Assembly (NCBI GenBank): GCA_944389685.1
Contig: CALXNF010000067.1
Span: 1 to 18,738 of the forward strand
Source of the DNA: an uncultured Alphaproteobacteria bacterium
GTDB lineage: Bacteria; Pseudomonadota; Alphaproteobacteria; Rs-D84
Length of the DNA stretch: 18,738 bases
Direction of reading: 5' to 3'
The notes beneath the pieces were generated by a model, which saw only the letters and a list, made by a program, of their open reading frames with translations, was not told where the DNA came from and did no database searches. Numbering within the stretch: the stretch's first letter is position 1; the number at the start of each line of letters is the position of its first letter. Positions 1-7,130 of the stretch are shown here, piece after piece. The position numbers and the translations under genes were made by a program.

Positions 1-753
1 ATTTATCGTGGTATAGAAAATATTTCAGCCAGCCCATTTGCCGGGCGAGAGCTGTCAGATAACATAGGCGGTATTCCATATAGGTTATTTTCTATATTAC
101 CGTTATCTGCCCAGATAAGTGTCGCGAATTATCTTGATATGGCAAGACGAGAATATGAGGCGGCACTGACGGCAGGTTTTACACCGATATTTGTTGGTGG
201 AACAGGGTATTATATAAACGCGATTCTTCAAGGGATATCTCCGATACCAGAAGTCTCCGAAGAAAATCGTGCTCGTGCGCGCGATTTGGTTGCTGGTGAT
301 TTGAATGCGGCAAGAAAGTTGTTGCCGAAGGAATTTAAGGCAACTGATCCGCAACGAGTTGCACGTGCATTAGAGGTGTTTTTTGAAACGGGGCGTCATT
401 TAACAGAATGGCAGGCTTTGCCACGTGTTGGGGCAATAATTCCAACGCCGTATAAGGTTCTTATAAATCCAGAAGTTAATGAGTTGCGAAATCGTATTGC
501 GGCACGTATACCAAATATGATAGAAAACGGTGCTTTAGACGAAGCCAAGAAAATCATTGCAAGTGGCTGGGATGCTAAACGAGCAATTGGGGCAACTCAA
601 TTATGCGATTTTGTTAAAGGTAAAATTTCACAACAACAATGTATTGAAGATTGGATTAATAAAACAAATCAATATGCAAAAAGACAGCGAACGTGGTTTA
701 GGACACAGTTCGCTGCGGATGAAGAAATAAATCATGCGATAAAAAAACTTTAA
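1..753 (+). CDS. miaA: tRNA dimethylallyltransferase MiaA, 5' end cut off by the window
   Basis: MiaA transfers a dimethylallyl group to N6 of A37 in tRNAs that read codons starting with U. The frame is open from base 1 (first residues IYRGIENISA), so the N-terminal P-loop, about 30 residues, lies outside the window; the visible part is 250 aa of a family near 300 aa. Family signatures seen: VGGTGYYINAILQG followed by SPIPE, RVARALEVFFETG, and near the C-terminus AIGATQLCDFV and KRQRTWFRTQF. The ATG at 139 is internal and not the start. The TAA stop (751-753) overlaps the stop of the convergent gene at 750. No terminator is visible between them. The family call is from remembered motifs and is secure. 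Confidence 0.95.
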   Translation: MYRGIENISASPFAGRELSDNIGGIPYRLFSILPLSAQISVANYLDMARREYEAALTAGFTPIFVGGTGYYINAILQGISPIPEVSEENRARARDLVAGDLNAARKLLPKEFKATDPQRVARALEVFFETGRHLTEWQALPRVGAIIPTPYKVLINPEVNELRNRIAARIPNMIENGALDEAKKIIASGWDAKRAIGATQLCDFVKGKISQQQCIEDWINKTNQYAKRQRTWFRTQFAADEEINHAIKKL

Positions 754-1304
754 CGTTTCTTTATTGTTATTTCTACAATTTGAAGGGTAGCTAAATTTTT
801 TCTGTTCATAAATTTGTTCGTTTCCGCTGTTCTATTCGTTTTGCGTTTGTTGGGGTTGGGGCGTTTGTAAGTGCGCCTTTTAGAAATATTTTTAGCCTCG
901 CGTGTTGCCATTTGTCTGGTCAATAAATTTTGAATGTATGAACATTTATCATACAATGCAATGTTTAATAGTTCTTTTGCTTTTTTTCTAGAATTTTGTC
1001 CTGGATTATTTTTGGTATATGCCGATAAATAATCCGCCATTAACCGTACTAACGCTTTAAGAAAATCTGGGTTAGTGGAATTCGGGTCTCTGGAGTCTAA
1101 AAATCTTATGTACATTTTCGTCTGAAAAATTAAAAACGCTTCAATTGCTTCGTTATAAGGAATTAAGTAACGCCATTTATTACGAATTTCTGTGTACGTA
1201 GAATAGGACGGTCCATATTTTTTTATAACGAGTTCAGATATATGTTTTGTATATGCTGCAAAAACTTTTTGCGCAGCAGTTTGCTTTTTGTTGTTTTTAT
1301 TCAT
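750..1304 (-). CDS. Unknown basic protein, 184 aa
   Basis: I do not recognise this protein. The first 120 residues look helical and soluble (for example YTEIRNKWRYLIPYNEAIEAF). The C-terminal 60 residues are very rich in Lys, Arg and Asn (SKRRTYKRPNPNKRKTNRT), which suggests nucleic-acid or ribosome binding, but that is inference. There is no signal peptide or membrane segment. The ATG at 1302-1304 is preceded by AAAGGTC as a modest ribosome binding site. A near-consensus promoter lies just upstream (TTGACA, 16-base spacer, TACAAT), so this is probably an expressed, single-gene unit. It is convergent with miaA and its stop overlaps the miaA stop in a TTAA tetranucleotide. Confidence 0.7.
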   Translation of the reverse strand: MNKNNKKQTAAQKVFAAYTKHISELVIKKYGPSYSTYTEIRNKWRYLIPYNEAIEAFLIFQTKMYIRFLDSRDPNSTNPDFLKALVRLMADYLSAYTKNNPGQNSRKKAKELLNIALYDKCSYIQNLLTRQMATREAKNISKRRTYKRPNPNKRKTNRTAETNKFMNRKNLATLQIVEITIKKR

Positions 1305-1341
1305 ATTTAAGACCTTTAATATTTTTTTTATGATGAATACA

Positions 1342-1369
1342 ATTGTATGCCAAAAGTTCGTTTTGTCAA
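1342..1369 (-). promoter_or_regulatory. Sigma70-type promoter of the 184-aa gene
   Basis: On the minus strand, TTGACA (1364-1369) and TACAAT (1342-1347) are separated by 16 bases. The start codon of the downstream gene lies about 37 bases after the -10 box. This is the best promoter match in the window. Confidence 0.7.
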
Positions 1370-1380
1370 ATATAAATAGA

Positions 1381-2109
1381 TTATATAATTTTTTTATTTG
1401 AAAGTACTTTGTAATAAGACATTATTGCTATTTGAAGCCCCGAATTGCGAATTTTTTTTGAGTAGGCTGCAGTATTATTAAATTCCGTTTCTAATTTTCC
1501 CCAACCAGAATATTCCCAGTCAATTAAACCGACTATTTTCATCGTTTTTTTATCGACTATTATATTATTACAAATATCATTATGGTTCCAACCGTCACCT
1601 ATTACACCTTTGCGTAAATCCTCAATTTCTTTCGGGCGAGCATTATGTACGGCATTTATGAATTCTGCAAGTTGTTTTCCCCATTCCCATGCATGTTGTT
1701 CAATTATTTTTTGTGAATATGTATTAAGATTTTTACCATTTATGAAGTTATATTTATAAAATAAATAGCCGTCTGCGTTCACGATTTCAATCTTTGGTAT
1801 TTTAAGAGGCGAAATATCTTGAAATGCGTCTGTTATTCTTTTTTCTCGCATAATTTTTTCTGTTGGAATAGAAGCGTCGAAAAATTTTCTGATTTTAAAA
1901 ACGTATTTTTTATCTACTATAAAACCGATATTCCACCCCCCCTTTATCATTTTTGTATGGCGGAAATTCAGTTCAGGAAATTGCTTTTTTAGCGCTTTAT
2001 ATTTGTTATACCAATCAAATAATTTTTTTGTGCGAATCCAATTACGCAAACGACGGTTAGGGATTAAACCGCATAAAAAATAGCAAATTTCAAAAAATAA
2101 TTTCCACAT
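1381..2109 (-). CDS. APH/choline-kinase-family small-molecule phosphotransferase, 242 aa
   Basis: The protein has the protein-kinase-like fold signatures of the aminoglycoside phosphotransferase / choline kinase family: a Gly loop (KGGWN, residue 57 on), an ATP-site lysine in VFKIRK (about 72), the catalytic loop HNDICNN (176-182) and the metal-binding IDWEYSGWG (196-204). The catalytic loop looks one residue shorter than the usual HxDxxxxN, so activity is not certain. The N-terminus has a hydrophobic stretch and then GLIPNRRLRNWIR, a basic IPxxRxRxxxR motif also present in the glycosyltransferase at 7131. This points to phosphorylation of a surface sugar, choline or similar precursor rather than antibiotic resistance (inference). 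No ribosome binding site is evident. It is divergent from priA, and the 68-base gap holds a palindrome containing both -35 boxes. Confidence 0.75.
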   Translation of the reverse strand: MWKLFFEICYFLCGLIPNRRLRNWIRTKKLFDWYNKYKALKKQFPELNFRHTKMIKGGWNIGFIVDKKYVFKIRKFFDASIPTEKIMREKRITDAFQDISPLKIPKIEIVNADGYLFYKYNFINGKNLNTYSQKIIEQHAWEWGKQLAEFINAVHNARPKEIEDLRKGVIGDGWNHNDICNNIIVDKKTMKIVGLIDWEYSGWGKLETEFNNTAAYSKKIRNSGLQIAIMSYYKVLSNKKII

Positions 2110-2142
2110 ATAACAAGTCTTTTTTTATCTTTATAAATGGTA

Positions 2143-2171
2143 TTGAAAATTTTCAAAAAAACAAGTACTTT
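2143..2171. promoter_or_regulatory. Palindromic divergent promoter region, priA / phosphotransferase
   Basis: TTGAAAATTTTCAA (2143-2156) is a perfect 14-base palindrome midway between the two divergent starts. Its two TTGAAA halves sit where both -35 boxes are expected. For priA, TTGAAA is followed after 17 bases by TACTTT (2166-2171), only six bases before the ATG, which implies a nearly leaderless message. For the minus-strand gene a TATAAA (2130-2135) lies 15 bases beyond the other half. A protein binding the palindrome could switch both genes. Confidence 0.5.
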
Positions 2172-2177
2172 GTAAAT

Positions 2178-4385
2178 ATGTTTAAAGCTGGTGACATTGT
2201 TAAAATTTTAATACCAAACGTGGTAAATACTGGTTATGATTACCGGTTGACCGCGGACGCCGATTTAGGAAGCTTTGTTAAAGTCGGGGTTATGAACCAT
2301 AAATATATAGGTGTTGTGTATGGTATCGGTGATAGTGATTTGCCAGAGAATAAGATAAAAGATACATTGGACGTTTTCTCAGATAAGTTATCAGTTAATG
2401 ATTTACAATGGATTCAGAAAATGTCAACATGGACGTTGATGACGCCTGGGGCAGTTTTGCGGTTGATTGTTAATATTCCAGATGCTTTTTCTCCGCCGCG
2501 CGTTGAACAATTATATAAATATAATGCAGATTCTGTTGTTCGTATGACTGATGCGCGCCAAGCGGTTGCGGATGCTTTTGATTCAAATTATAACGAACCT
2601 ATGTCAATATCCGATGTGCAAAATATCGCTAAAGTAAGTGGTGCGGTCGTTAAGGGGATGATACAGCGTGGTGTGTTAATTCCTTGTGACGTTCGGGTTC
2701 AAGAAACTGATTTTTCTAAATACCAGTGTAAAGATATGGGAACGGTGAGGTTAAATGAAGAACAGGCTGCTGCAGCATTAGAAATCAATCAGGCAATTGA
2801 TAACGGGGGCTTTTCAGCATATCTGTTAGATGGAATAACTGGCAGTGGGAAAACCCAGGTATATTTTGATTCTGCATGGCGGGCATATAGTCGCGGGCAA
2901 TCTGTTTTATTAATGATGCCTGAAATAGCATTAACCGCGCAATTTATGTCCAGATATGAAAAAAGATTTGGTGCACCACCAGTTGTATGGCACAGTAATT
3001 TAACTGCGGCACGCAGGCGTGAGATTTGGCGCGGTGTTTTACGTGGTGATATTCGTATGGTTGTTGGTACGCGTAGTGCGTTGTTTTTGCCGTGGCAAAA
3101 TCTTGGCTTGATAGTCGTTGATGAAGAGCATGACGGTTCTTATAAACAGGAAGACATGGGTAATTATCACGCACGTGATATGGCTGTATTGCGGGCTAAA
3201 ATTTCTGGTTTTCCAATTGTTTTGGCCAGTGCGACTCCATCGGCGGAAACATTGCAAAATGTTGCGGATGGGAAATATAAACAATTACGTTTAACGTCTC
3301 GTTTTGGTGGAGCGTCGTTACCAAAAATTGAAACAATAGATTTGCGGGAAGACAAACCAGAACAATATAAAATATCTAGTGGTACAGAAGAAAGTGGTCC
3401 TCAGACAGGGTATTTATCTCAAGGGTTATGTGAGACCATACGAGAAACACTTGGGGCGGGACATCAAGTAATGTTATTCATAAATCGGCGTGGTTTTGCC
3501 CCGGTCGTACAGTGTAAAAAATGTGGTTGGGTGGCGCAATGCCCAGATTGTAGTGTTGGTATGACTTATCATAAACAGCTGGGTAAGTTGTTGTGTCATA
3601 TGTGCGGGCGTACGACCACGCTTCCGGAAAAGTGTCCTGTATGTGGTGATGCGGTTTCATACCGAGGCGCTGGGTTAGAAAAAATTCAAGAGGAAGTGAA
3701 TATAAAATTTCCCTCCGCCAGAACGGCACTGGTTTCTAGCGATACGATGATATCTCGTCAAGCGTTGGAAAGGCTGGTTGCAAAGATGGAAACGGGTGAT
3801 ATAGACATCGTAATTGGAACGCAAATTTTAGCAAAAGGGCATCACTTCCCAAATTTAACTTTGGTCGGGGTGGTGGATGCGGACATGGGGTTGTTTGGTA
3901 CGGATTTTCGGGCGGCAGAACATACATTTCAGCAATTGTTTCAAGTTGCGGGGCGGGCAGGGCGCGGAACTGTCCCGGGGCGAGTTCTTTTACAGACTTA
4001 TCAACCAGAACACCCAGTGTTAAAAGCAATCTGCAGTGGGAATAGAGATGCTTTTATGTCTGCAGATATGGCGGCGCGGCGCAGCGCAAAAATGCCTCCA
4101 TACGGGCAATTGATCGCTATAATTGTTGAAGCAGATAAAGAAACGAAGTTGAAAAAAGTTTGTGAAATGCTTGTAAACGCTGCCCCAGCAGCTGCAGGCG
4201 TAAAAATTATGGGGCCAATTGCGGCGCAGATTTATCAGGTACGAAATTGGTATCGTATGAGATTTTTGGTCGCAGGGGATATGCGGGCAATGTTGCAACC
4301 TGTGGTAAAGCATTGGGTAACGAAAGTGCGTTTACCTGCGAACGTTAGGTTAAAAATAGATGTAAATCCTCAGAATTTTATGTAA
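2178..4385 (+). CDS. priA: Primosomal protein N' (replication restart helicase PriA)
   Basis: PriA is a 3'-to-5' superfamily 2 helicase that recognises stalled forks and helps reload DnaB. At 735 aa it has the usual family length. Visible parts: N-terminal 3'-DNA-binding region (about 1-105), Walker A GITGSGKT (219-226), Walker B DEEH (315-318), motif SATPS (351-355), eight zinc cysteines in CxxC pairs (446, 449, 455, 458, 473, 476, 486, 489), and the motif VI region QVAGRAGRG. All key residues are present. The start has only a weak ribosome binding site, and the promoter puts the transcript start close to the ATG. The only other replication gene in the window is dnaB, its functional partner, about 8 kb away. 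Confidence 0.97.
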   Translation: MFKAGDIVKILIPNVVNTGYDYRLTADADLGSFVKVGVMNHKYIGVVYGIGDSDLPENKIKDTLDVFSDKLSVNDLQWIQKMSTWTLMTPGAVLRLIVNIPDAFSPPRVEQLYKYNADSVVRMTDARQAVADAFDSNYNEPMSISDVQNIAKVSGAVVKGMIQRGVLIPCDVRVQETDFSKYQCKDMGTVRLNEEQAAAALEINQAIDNGGFSAYLLDGITGSGKTQVYFDSAWRAYSRGQSVLLMMPEIALTAQFMSRYEKRFGAPPVVWHSNLTAARRREIWRGVLRGDIRMVVGTRSALFLPWQNLGLIVVDEEHDGSYKQEDMGNYHARDMAVLRAKISGFPIVLASATPSAETLQNVADGKYKQLRLTSRFGGASLPKIETIDLREDKPEQYKISSGTEESGPQTGYLSQGLCETIRETLGAGHQVMLFINRRGFAPVVQCKKCGWVAQCPDCSVGMTYHKQLGKLLCHMCGRTTTLPEKCPVCGDAVSYRGAGLEKIQEEVNIKFPSARTALVSSDTMISRQALERLVAKMETGDIDIVIGTQILAKGHHFPNLTLVGVVDADMGLFGTDFRAAEHTFQQLFQVAGRAGRGTVPGRVLLQTYQPEHPVLKAICSGNRDAFMSADMAARRSAKMPPYGQLIAIIVEADKETKLKKVCEMLVNAAPAAAGVKIMGPIAAQIYQVRNWYRMRFLVAGDMRAMLQPVVKHWVTKVRLPANVRLKIDVNPQNFM

Positions 4386-4435
4386 ATAAAGTATATTGTA
4401 TGGTATTATTATATAGAATAAGTAAGAGGTGAAAA

Positions 4436-4759
4436 ATGTTGGAACTGATAGTTGCTTTTTTAATAATGTTTTCAGTGACTGTTCTGTGTGTAGCAATTTT
4501 ATCAATTCCGATTTTAATTGCTAATGCGCGCGGTATTTGCGGTACTGATCATACAATTATTGTTGTGTTGTCTATATTGGGGGTTCTTTTCGGCGTTACG
4601 TGGTTTATTGCGCTTATCTTTTCTGTGGTTTGGCAGGGGGAATGTATGGTTGACACCGATTTGGATAAATTGGAAAAAGCTGCAAAACTTTACAAGAATA
4701 AACTAATAACAAAAGAAGAATATGAAAAAATAAAATCTAAGTTATTATCTAAAAAATAA
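4436..4759 (+). CDS. Two-helix membrane protein with C-terminal SHOCT-type domain, 107 aa
   Basis: Two strongly hydrophobic segments (about residues 3-28 and 41-68) are followed by a short charged tail, LEKAAKLYKNKLITKEEYEKIKSKLL. This fits the SHOCT pattern (hydrophobic residues, then a Lys/Gly-hydrophobic-Thr-x-Glu-Glu turn, then hydrophobic residues). SHOCT domains are usually short C-terminal oligomerisation or interaction modules, and the exact role here is unknown. The start is well supported by AAGAGGTG about five bases before the ATG. It follows priA by 50 bases and ends at a strong bidirectional terminator, so it could be the last gene of a priA unit or stand alone. Confidence 0.75.
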   Translation: MLELIVAFLIMFSVTVLCVAILSIPILIANARGICGTDHTIIVVLSILGVLFGVTWFIALIFSVVWQGECMVDTDLDKLEKAAKLYKNKLITKEEYEKIKSKLLSKK

Positions 4760-4782
4760 AAAGGGGAGTCCCCCCTTTTTTT
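4758..4782. terminator. Bidirectional intrinsic terminator
   Basis: AAAAAGGGG (4758-4766) pairs perfectly with CCCCTTTTT (4772-4780) around a five-base loop, with T-rich DNA following on both strands. It separates the convergent SHOCT gene and the 87-aa gene. Confidence 0.85.
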
Positions 4783-5044
4783 ATTTTAAATTTTCTGATT
4801 TGCTTCTTTTTAAACTTTCCATTTTTTTAGTATTTTTTCTTTTTTCAAGCAGTGTATAAATTTTACAAATACCATTCACAAACGCATCCAATACAGGAGA
4901 TGGACGTTCTAGAAGCTCTTTTTCTCGTTCTTCTGCACGACGTAAATTTTCTGCTTCGTGTTCACGTAAGGCTTTTTCCAGTTCAGGATCATGCGTTCTA
5001 TAATTTGGATCGGTTATTGTTAGTGGAATATTGTTTTTTGCCAT
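4781..5044 (-). CDS. Small charged protein downstream of virB11, 87 aa
   Basis: I do not recognise this protein. It has a highly charged helical middle (DPELEKALREHEAENLRRAEEREKELL, about residues 19-45) that probably forms a coiled coil, and then a shorter segment and a basic tail. It has no signal peptide or clear membrane segment. A good ribosome binding site (AAGGAG, six bases before the ATG) lies in the 14-base gap after the virB11-like gene, so the two are almost certainly cotranscribed. A T4SS accessory or virB11 partner role is inferred only from this linkage. Confidence 0.65.
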   Translation of the reverse strand: MAKNNIPLTITDPNYRTHDPELEKALREHEAENLRRAEEREKELLERPSPVLDAFVNGICKIYTLLEKRKNTKKMESLKRSKSENLK

Positions 5045-5058
5045 AATTTTCTCCTTTT

Positions 5059-6021
5059 TTATACGACTTCAGTTACGGCTCGTAATGCGCCGTCTCTGGA
5101 TAATTGGACTACACGAATTTTCTTTTTCATTTCTGCAATCAGGTCACTTCTGTCATATGCAGGTTGGGTATGTAGTATTCGATCTGCAAAAGCTGCATAG
5201 GCGGCTTCTGCACTTTCTGCATGTATGGTTGTATAGAAATGGTCGTGACCGGTACCTAACATTTCCCATAACACAGAAGCGTTGTCCGTTGAAATTTCAC
5301 CCCCAATTATTACGTCGGGCGTCATGCGCACGACAAGGTCTAATAATCGAGCGTAATTGAAATCATTTGTTTGTTCTGTTCTTGATAATATGAAGTGAAC
5401 ATGATTGGTTTGCGGAACGCTTATTTCCCGTGCATCTTCCACTGTTATTACGCGACAGTTTTTATCTATTAACGTTAACATATGGTTTAAGAAAGTCGTT
5501 TTCCCAGTCGCAGTTGCACCACTAATTAAAATCGGGCTGCCGTCATTTATTGCCGTCATCAGACGGTCATAAGGGTCGTCGGGGCGTTTAGATTCCCTTG
5601 GTTTTACTTTTAATAACTTTTCCCCGCGTTTTAGATGGTATTGATCAAAAGAAGTCTCTGGTGCACTTGTTCCGCGAATGTTAAGTGCAACCCCACCGGT
5701 TATGTCGCGTTCGTCGTATTGAACGTTAGGACCGGCAATTGCTGTAAAACGGTGGTTACCAGGAAGGGTTGCATACACCACAGGTATGCCATGAACTGGA
5801 TCAAACGGTCTTTCATAAATATTTGCAATTGTATGAATCAGGTCTATTAAATATTGTTTTGTTAATGCCTCGGCGTTATAGGCGACCCATGGAACGCGGG
5901 CCCCATGTAGGCGCATCCATACCTCTCCTTCATGGTTAATAGCAATTTCTTCTACGAACGATGGTTTGTAGAATTCTTCTAGCGGTTTTAATAAAGAATC
6001 AAGTACGACGTTTGACATCAT
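5059..6021 (-). CDS. virB11: VirB11-type secretion ATPase (type IV secretion / GspE superfamily), orphan
   Basis: This hexameric traffic ATPase powers assembly or transport at the cytoplasmic face of type IV secretion systems. The N-terminal domain shows the typical LLKPLEEFY...VEEIAIN pattern. Starting from the ATG at 6021 (320 aa), Walker A is GATATGKT (about 168-175), Walker B is VIIGGE (about 237-242), and the His-box region is GHDHFYTTIHAESAEAA. Reading could also begin at a TTG at 6054 or at the second ATG at 6018; I prefer 6021 or 6018, because the family N-terminus aligns there and the promoter -10 overlaps the longer version. No other vir/trb genes are in the window, as in Rickettsiales-type genomes where T4SS genes are scattered. 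Confidence 0.88.
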   Translation of the reverse strand: MMSNVVLDSLLKPLEEFYKPSFVEEIAINHEGEVWMRLHGARVPWVAYNAEALTKQYLIDLIHTIANIYERPFDPVHGIPVVYATLPGNHRFTAIAGPNVQYDERDITGGVALNIRGTSAPETSFDQYHLKRGEKLLKVKPRESKRPDDPYDRLMTAINDGSPILISGATATGKTTFLNHMLTLIDKNCRVITVEDAREISVPQTNHVHFILSRTEQTNDFNYARLLDLVVRMTPDVIIGGEISTDNASVLWEMLGTGHDHFYTTIHAESAEAAYAAFADRILHTQPAYDRSDLIAEMKKKIRVVQLSRDGALRAVTEVV

Positions 6022-6025
6022 ATTA

Positions 6026-6074
6026 ATTTTATCATAAATCGTGACTTGAATCAAAATGCTTTATTTGATAAAAT
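6026..6074. promoter_or_regulatory. Overlapping divergent promoters, virB11 / lipoprotein
   Basis: The plus-strand promoter is TTGAAT (6046-6051), 17 bases, TAAAAT (6069-6074), serving the lipoprotein gene. The minus-strand promoter is TTGATT (6049-6054), 17 bases, TAAAAT (6026-6031), serving virB11. The -35 boxes overlap in the palindrome TTGAATCAA, so polymerases cannot occupy both promoters at once. On the virB11 side the ATGATG follows the -10 box so closely that the message would be leaderless. Confidence 0.65.
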
Positions 6075-6094
6075 TAGAAAAAAGAGAGAAAAAG

Positions 6095-6661
6095 ATGAAA
6101 AGATCATTCCTTTTGGTTTTAATGTCTGCGTTTGCATTGGTGGCGTGTTCTACTGGGGCGGATACTCCTTATAATACGGAAGATTTTGCTCAGGGTGGGG
6201 CGGATGCGCCTTTGTATAACGAGCGAACAAGTACTTTTATGCAGGCTGAAAACCAATATTCAAATATAGATTCTTATAAACCGAAAACCGAGGCGGAAAA
6301 AGAAGCAAGTAATAATCGCTGGAAAACGTCTCGGATGGAAACGCGTTGGCAGGAATACAAAGGGACTATGGTTCGTGTACAGATATTGTTAGGAAATACC
6401 GATCTTAGAGAGATGCGTTTGCGTTTAATGCAGAATGCGGATGGTATGGATATAGACGGGGATGCTCGCACTATATTGTCTAAAGTCGCTGATTATGAAA
6501 TGAAACGTGTTTGTGGTCGTAATGCGGATAGTATTGTAATGGTATATGATAGACCTTCGTTTGATGTTATGCGTCCGACACCTTATTTCGATTATAGGGT
6601 AGAGGCTGAAGGTTCAACTATGCGAGAATATGGTTTCAGGTGCGTGTATAATAATAACTAA
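6095..6661 (+). CDS. Predicted outer-membrane lipoprotein, 188 aa
   Basis: The N-terminus MKRSFLLVLMSAFALVAC is a clear lipoprotein signal with lipobox LVAC and acylated Cys18. The residue after it is Ser, which by the E. coli Lol rule favours the outer membrane. The mature part is acidic and Asn/Asp rich, with a Met/Arg-rich helical middle (LREMRLRLMQNADGM) and one later cysteine pair that could form a disulfide. I do not recognise the family. The ATG at 6095 is chosen over an upstream in-frame ATG at 6056, because the signal peptide begins here and AGAGAG precedes it. It is divergent from virB11, so a link to the secretion system is possible but unproven. Confidence 0.75.
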   Translation: MKRSFLLVLMSAFALVACSTGADTPYNTEDFAQGGADAPLYNERTSTFMQAENQYSNIDSYKPKTEAEKEASNNRWKTSRMETRWQEYKGTMVRVQILLGNTDLREMRLRLMQNADGMDIDGDARTILSKVADYEMKRVCGRNADSIVMVYDRPSFDVMRPTPYFDYRVEAEGSTMREYGFRCVYNNN

Positions 6662-6690
6662 AATAATCAAAAAATTAAATGGGGGAAAGT

Positions 6691-7020
6691 ATGAAAAAAT
6701 TTATGTCTGTGGTTACTATTTGCGGTGCAATGTTTTTAACTGCGTGTGATAGCAATGCCGGTGCTCAGAATGGTGATACTGTCGTAATTGATTTTGCTGG
6801 TTATATGGACGGCGTTCAATTTGAAGGGGGGACTGCAACTAACTTTCCATTGGTTTTAGGTAGTGGTCAGTTCGTACCGGGTTTTGAAGAACAGGTTGTT
6901 GGTATGGAACAAGGAGAAACGCGTAATATCAACATTACTTTCCCAGATAATTATTATCCAGAATTAGCGGGTAAAGATGTCGTATTTACTGTCACTGTAA
7001 ATGAAATTGTAAAACAGTAA
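6691..7020 (+). CDS. FKBP-type peptidyl-prolyl isomerase lipoprotein, 109 aa
   Basis: A lipoprotein signal (MKKFMSVVTICGAMFLTAC, Cys19) precedes a single compact FKBP domain: VIDFAGYMDGVQFEGG, LVLGSGQFVPGFEEQVVGM, ITFPDNYYPELAGKDVVFTVTVNEI. The wording is closer to the FKBP insert domain of trigger factor than to free FkpA or SlyD as I remember them. The role is probably prolyl isomerase or chaperone for envelope proteins. The residue after the lipidated Cys is Asp, which in E. coli holds lipoproteins in the inner membrane. The start at 6691 is preferred over 6679, because the GGGGGA ribosome binding site lies between them. The gene is 29 bases after the lipoprotein gene and likely cotranscribed with it. 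Confidence 0.88.
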   Translation: MKKFMSVVTICGAMFLTACDSNAGAQNGDTVVIDFAGYMDGVQFEGGTATNFPLVLGSGQFVPGFEEQVVGMEQGETRNINITFPDNYYPELAGKDVVFTVTVNEIVKQ

Positions 7021-7033
7021 ATAGGTATCGTTT

Positions 7034-7063
7034 AAAAAAGGCCGGTATTTACCGGTTTTTTTA
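7034..7063 (+). terminator. Intrinsic terminator after the FKBP gene
   Basis: CCGGTA (7042-7047) and TACCGG (7050-7055) form a stem. A run of A precedes the stem and a run of T follows it. It closes the lipoprotein-FKBP operon. Confidence 0.8.
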
Positions 7064-7123
7064 TTGACTTTTTTTATAGTAAATTTTAATCTTTAAGAAA
7101 ATATTCATAACCTGAAAGGAGGT
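7064..7123 (+). promoter_or_regulatory. Promoter and strong ribosome binding site of the glycosyltransferase gene
   Basis: TTGACT (7064-7069), a 17-base spacer and TAATCT (7087-7092) form a good promoter. AAAGGAGGT (7115-7123), seven bases before the ATG, is the strongest ribosome binding site in the window. Confidence 0.7.
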
Positions 7124-7130
7124 AATTAAA

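Noticed and set aside
1381..2109. Antibiotic-resistance aminoglycoside phosphotransferase
   Set aside because: The fold family matches, but the N-terminal envelope-type motif, short loop and lack of close similarity to known APH enzymes make resistance unsupported.
1402..2175. Direct repeat AAGTACTTTGTAA at 1402-1414 and 2163-2175 flanking the phosphotransferase gene
   Set aside because: A 13-base match in AT-rich DNA of this length is expected by chance, and one copy lies inside the coding region.
2944..4313. Several open frames on the minus strand inside priA
   Set aside because: They are antisense shadows of a full-length, motif-complete priA and have no supporting ribosome binding sites or recognisable domains.
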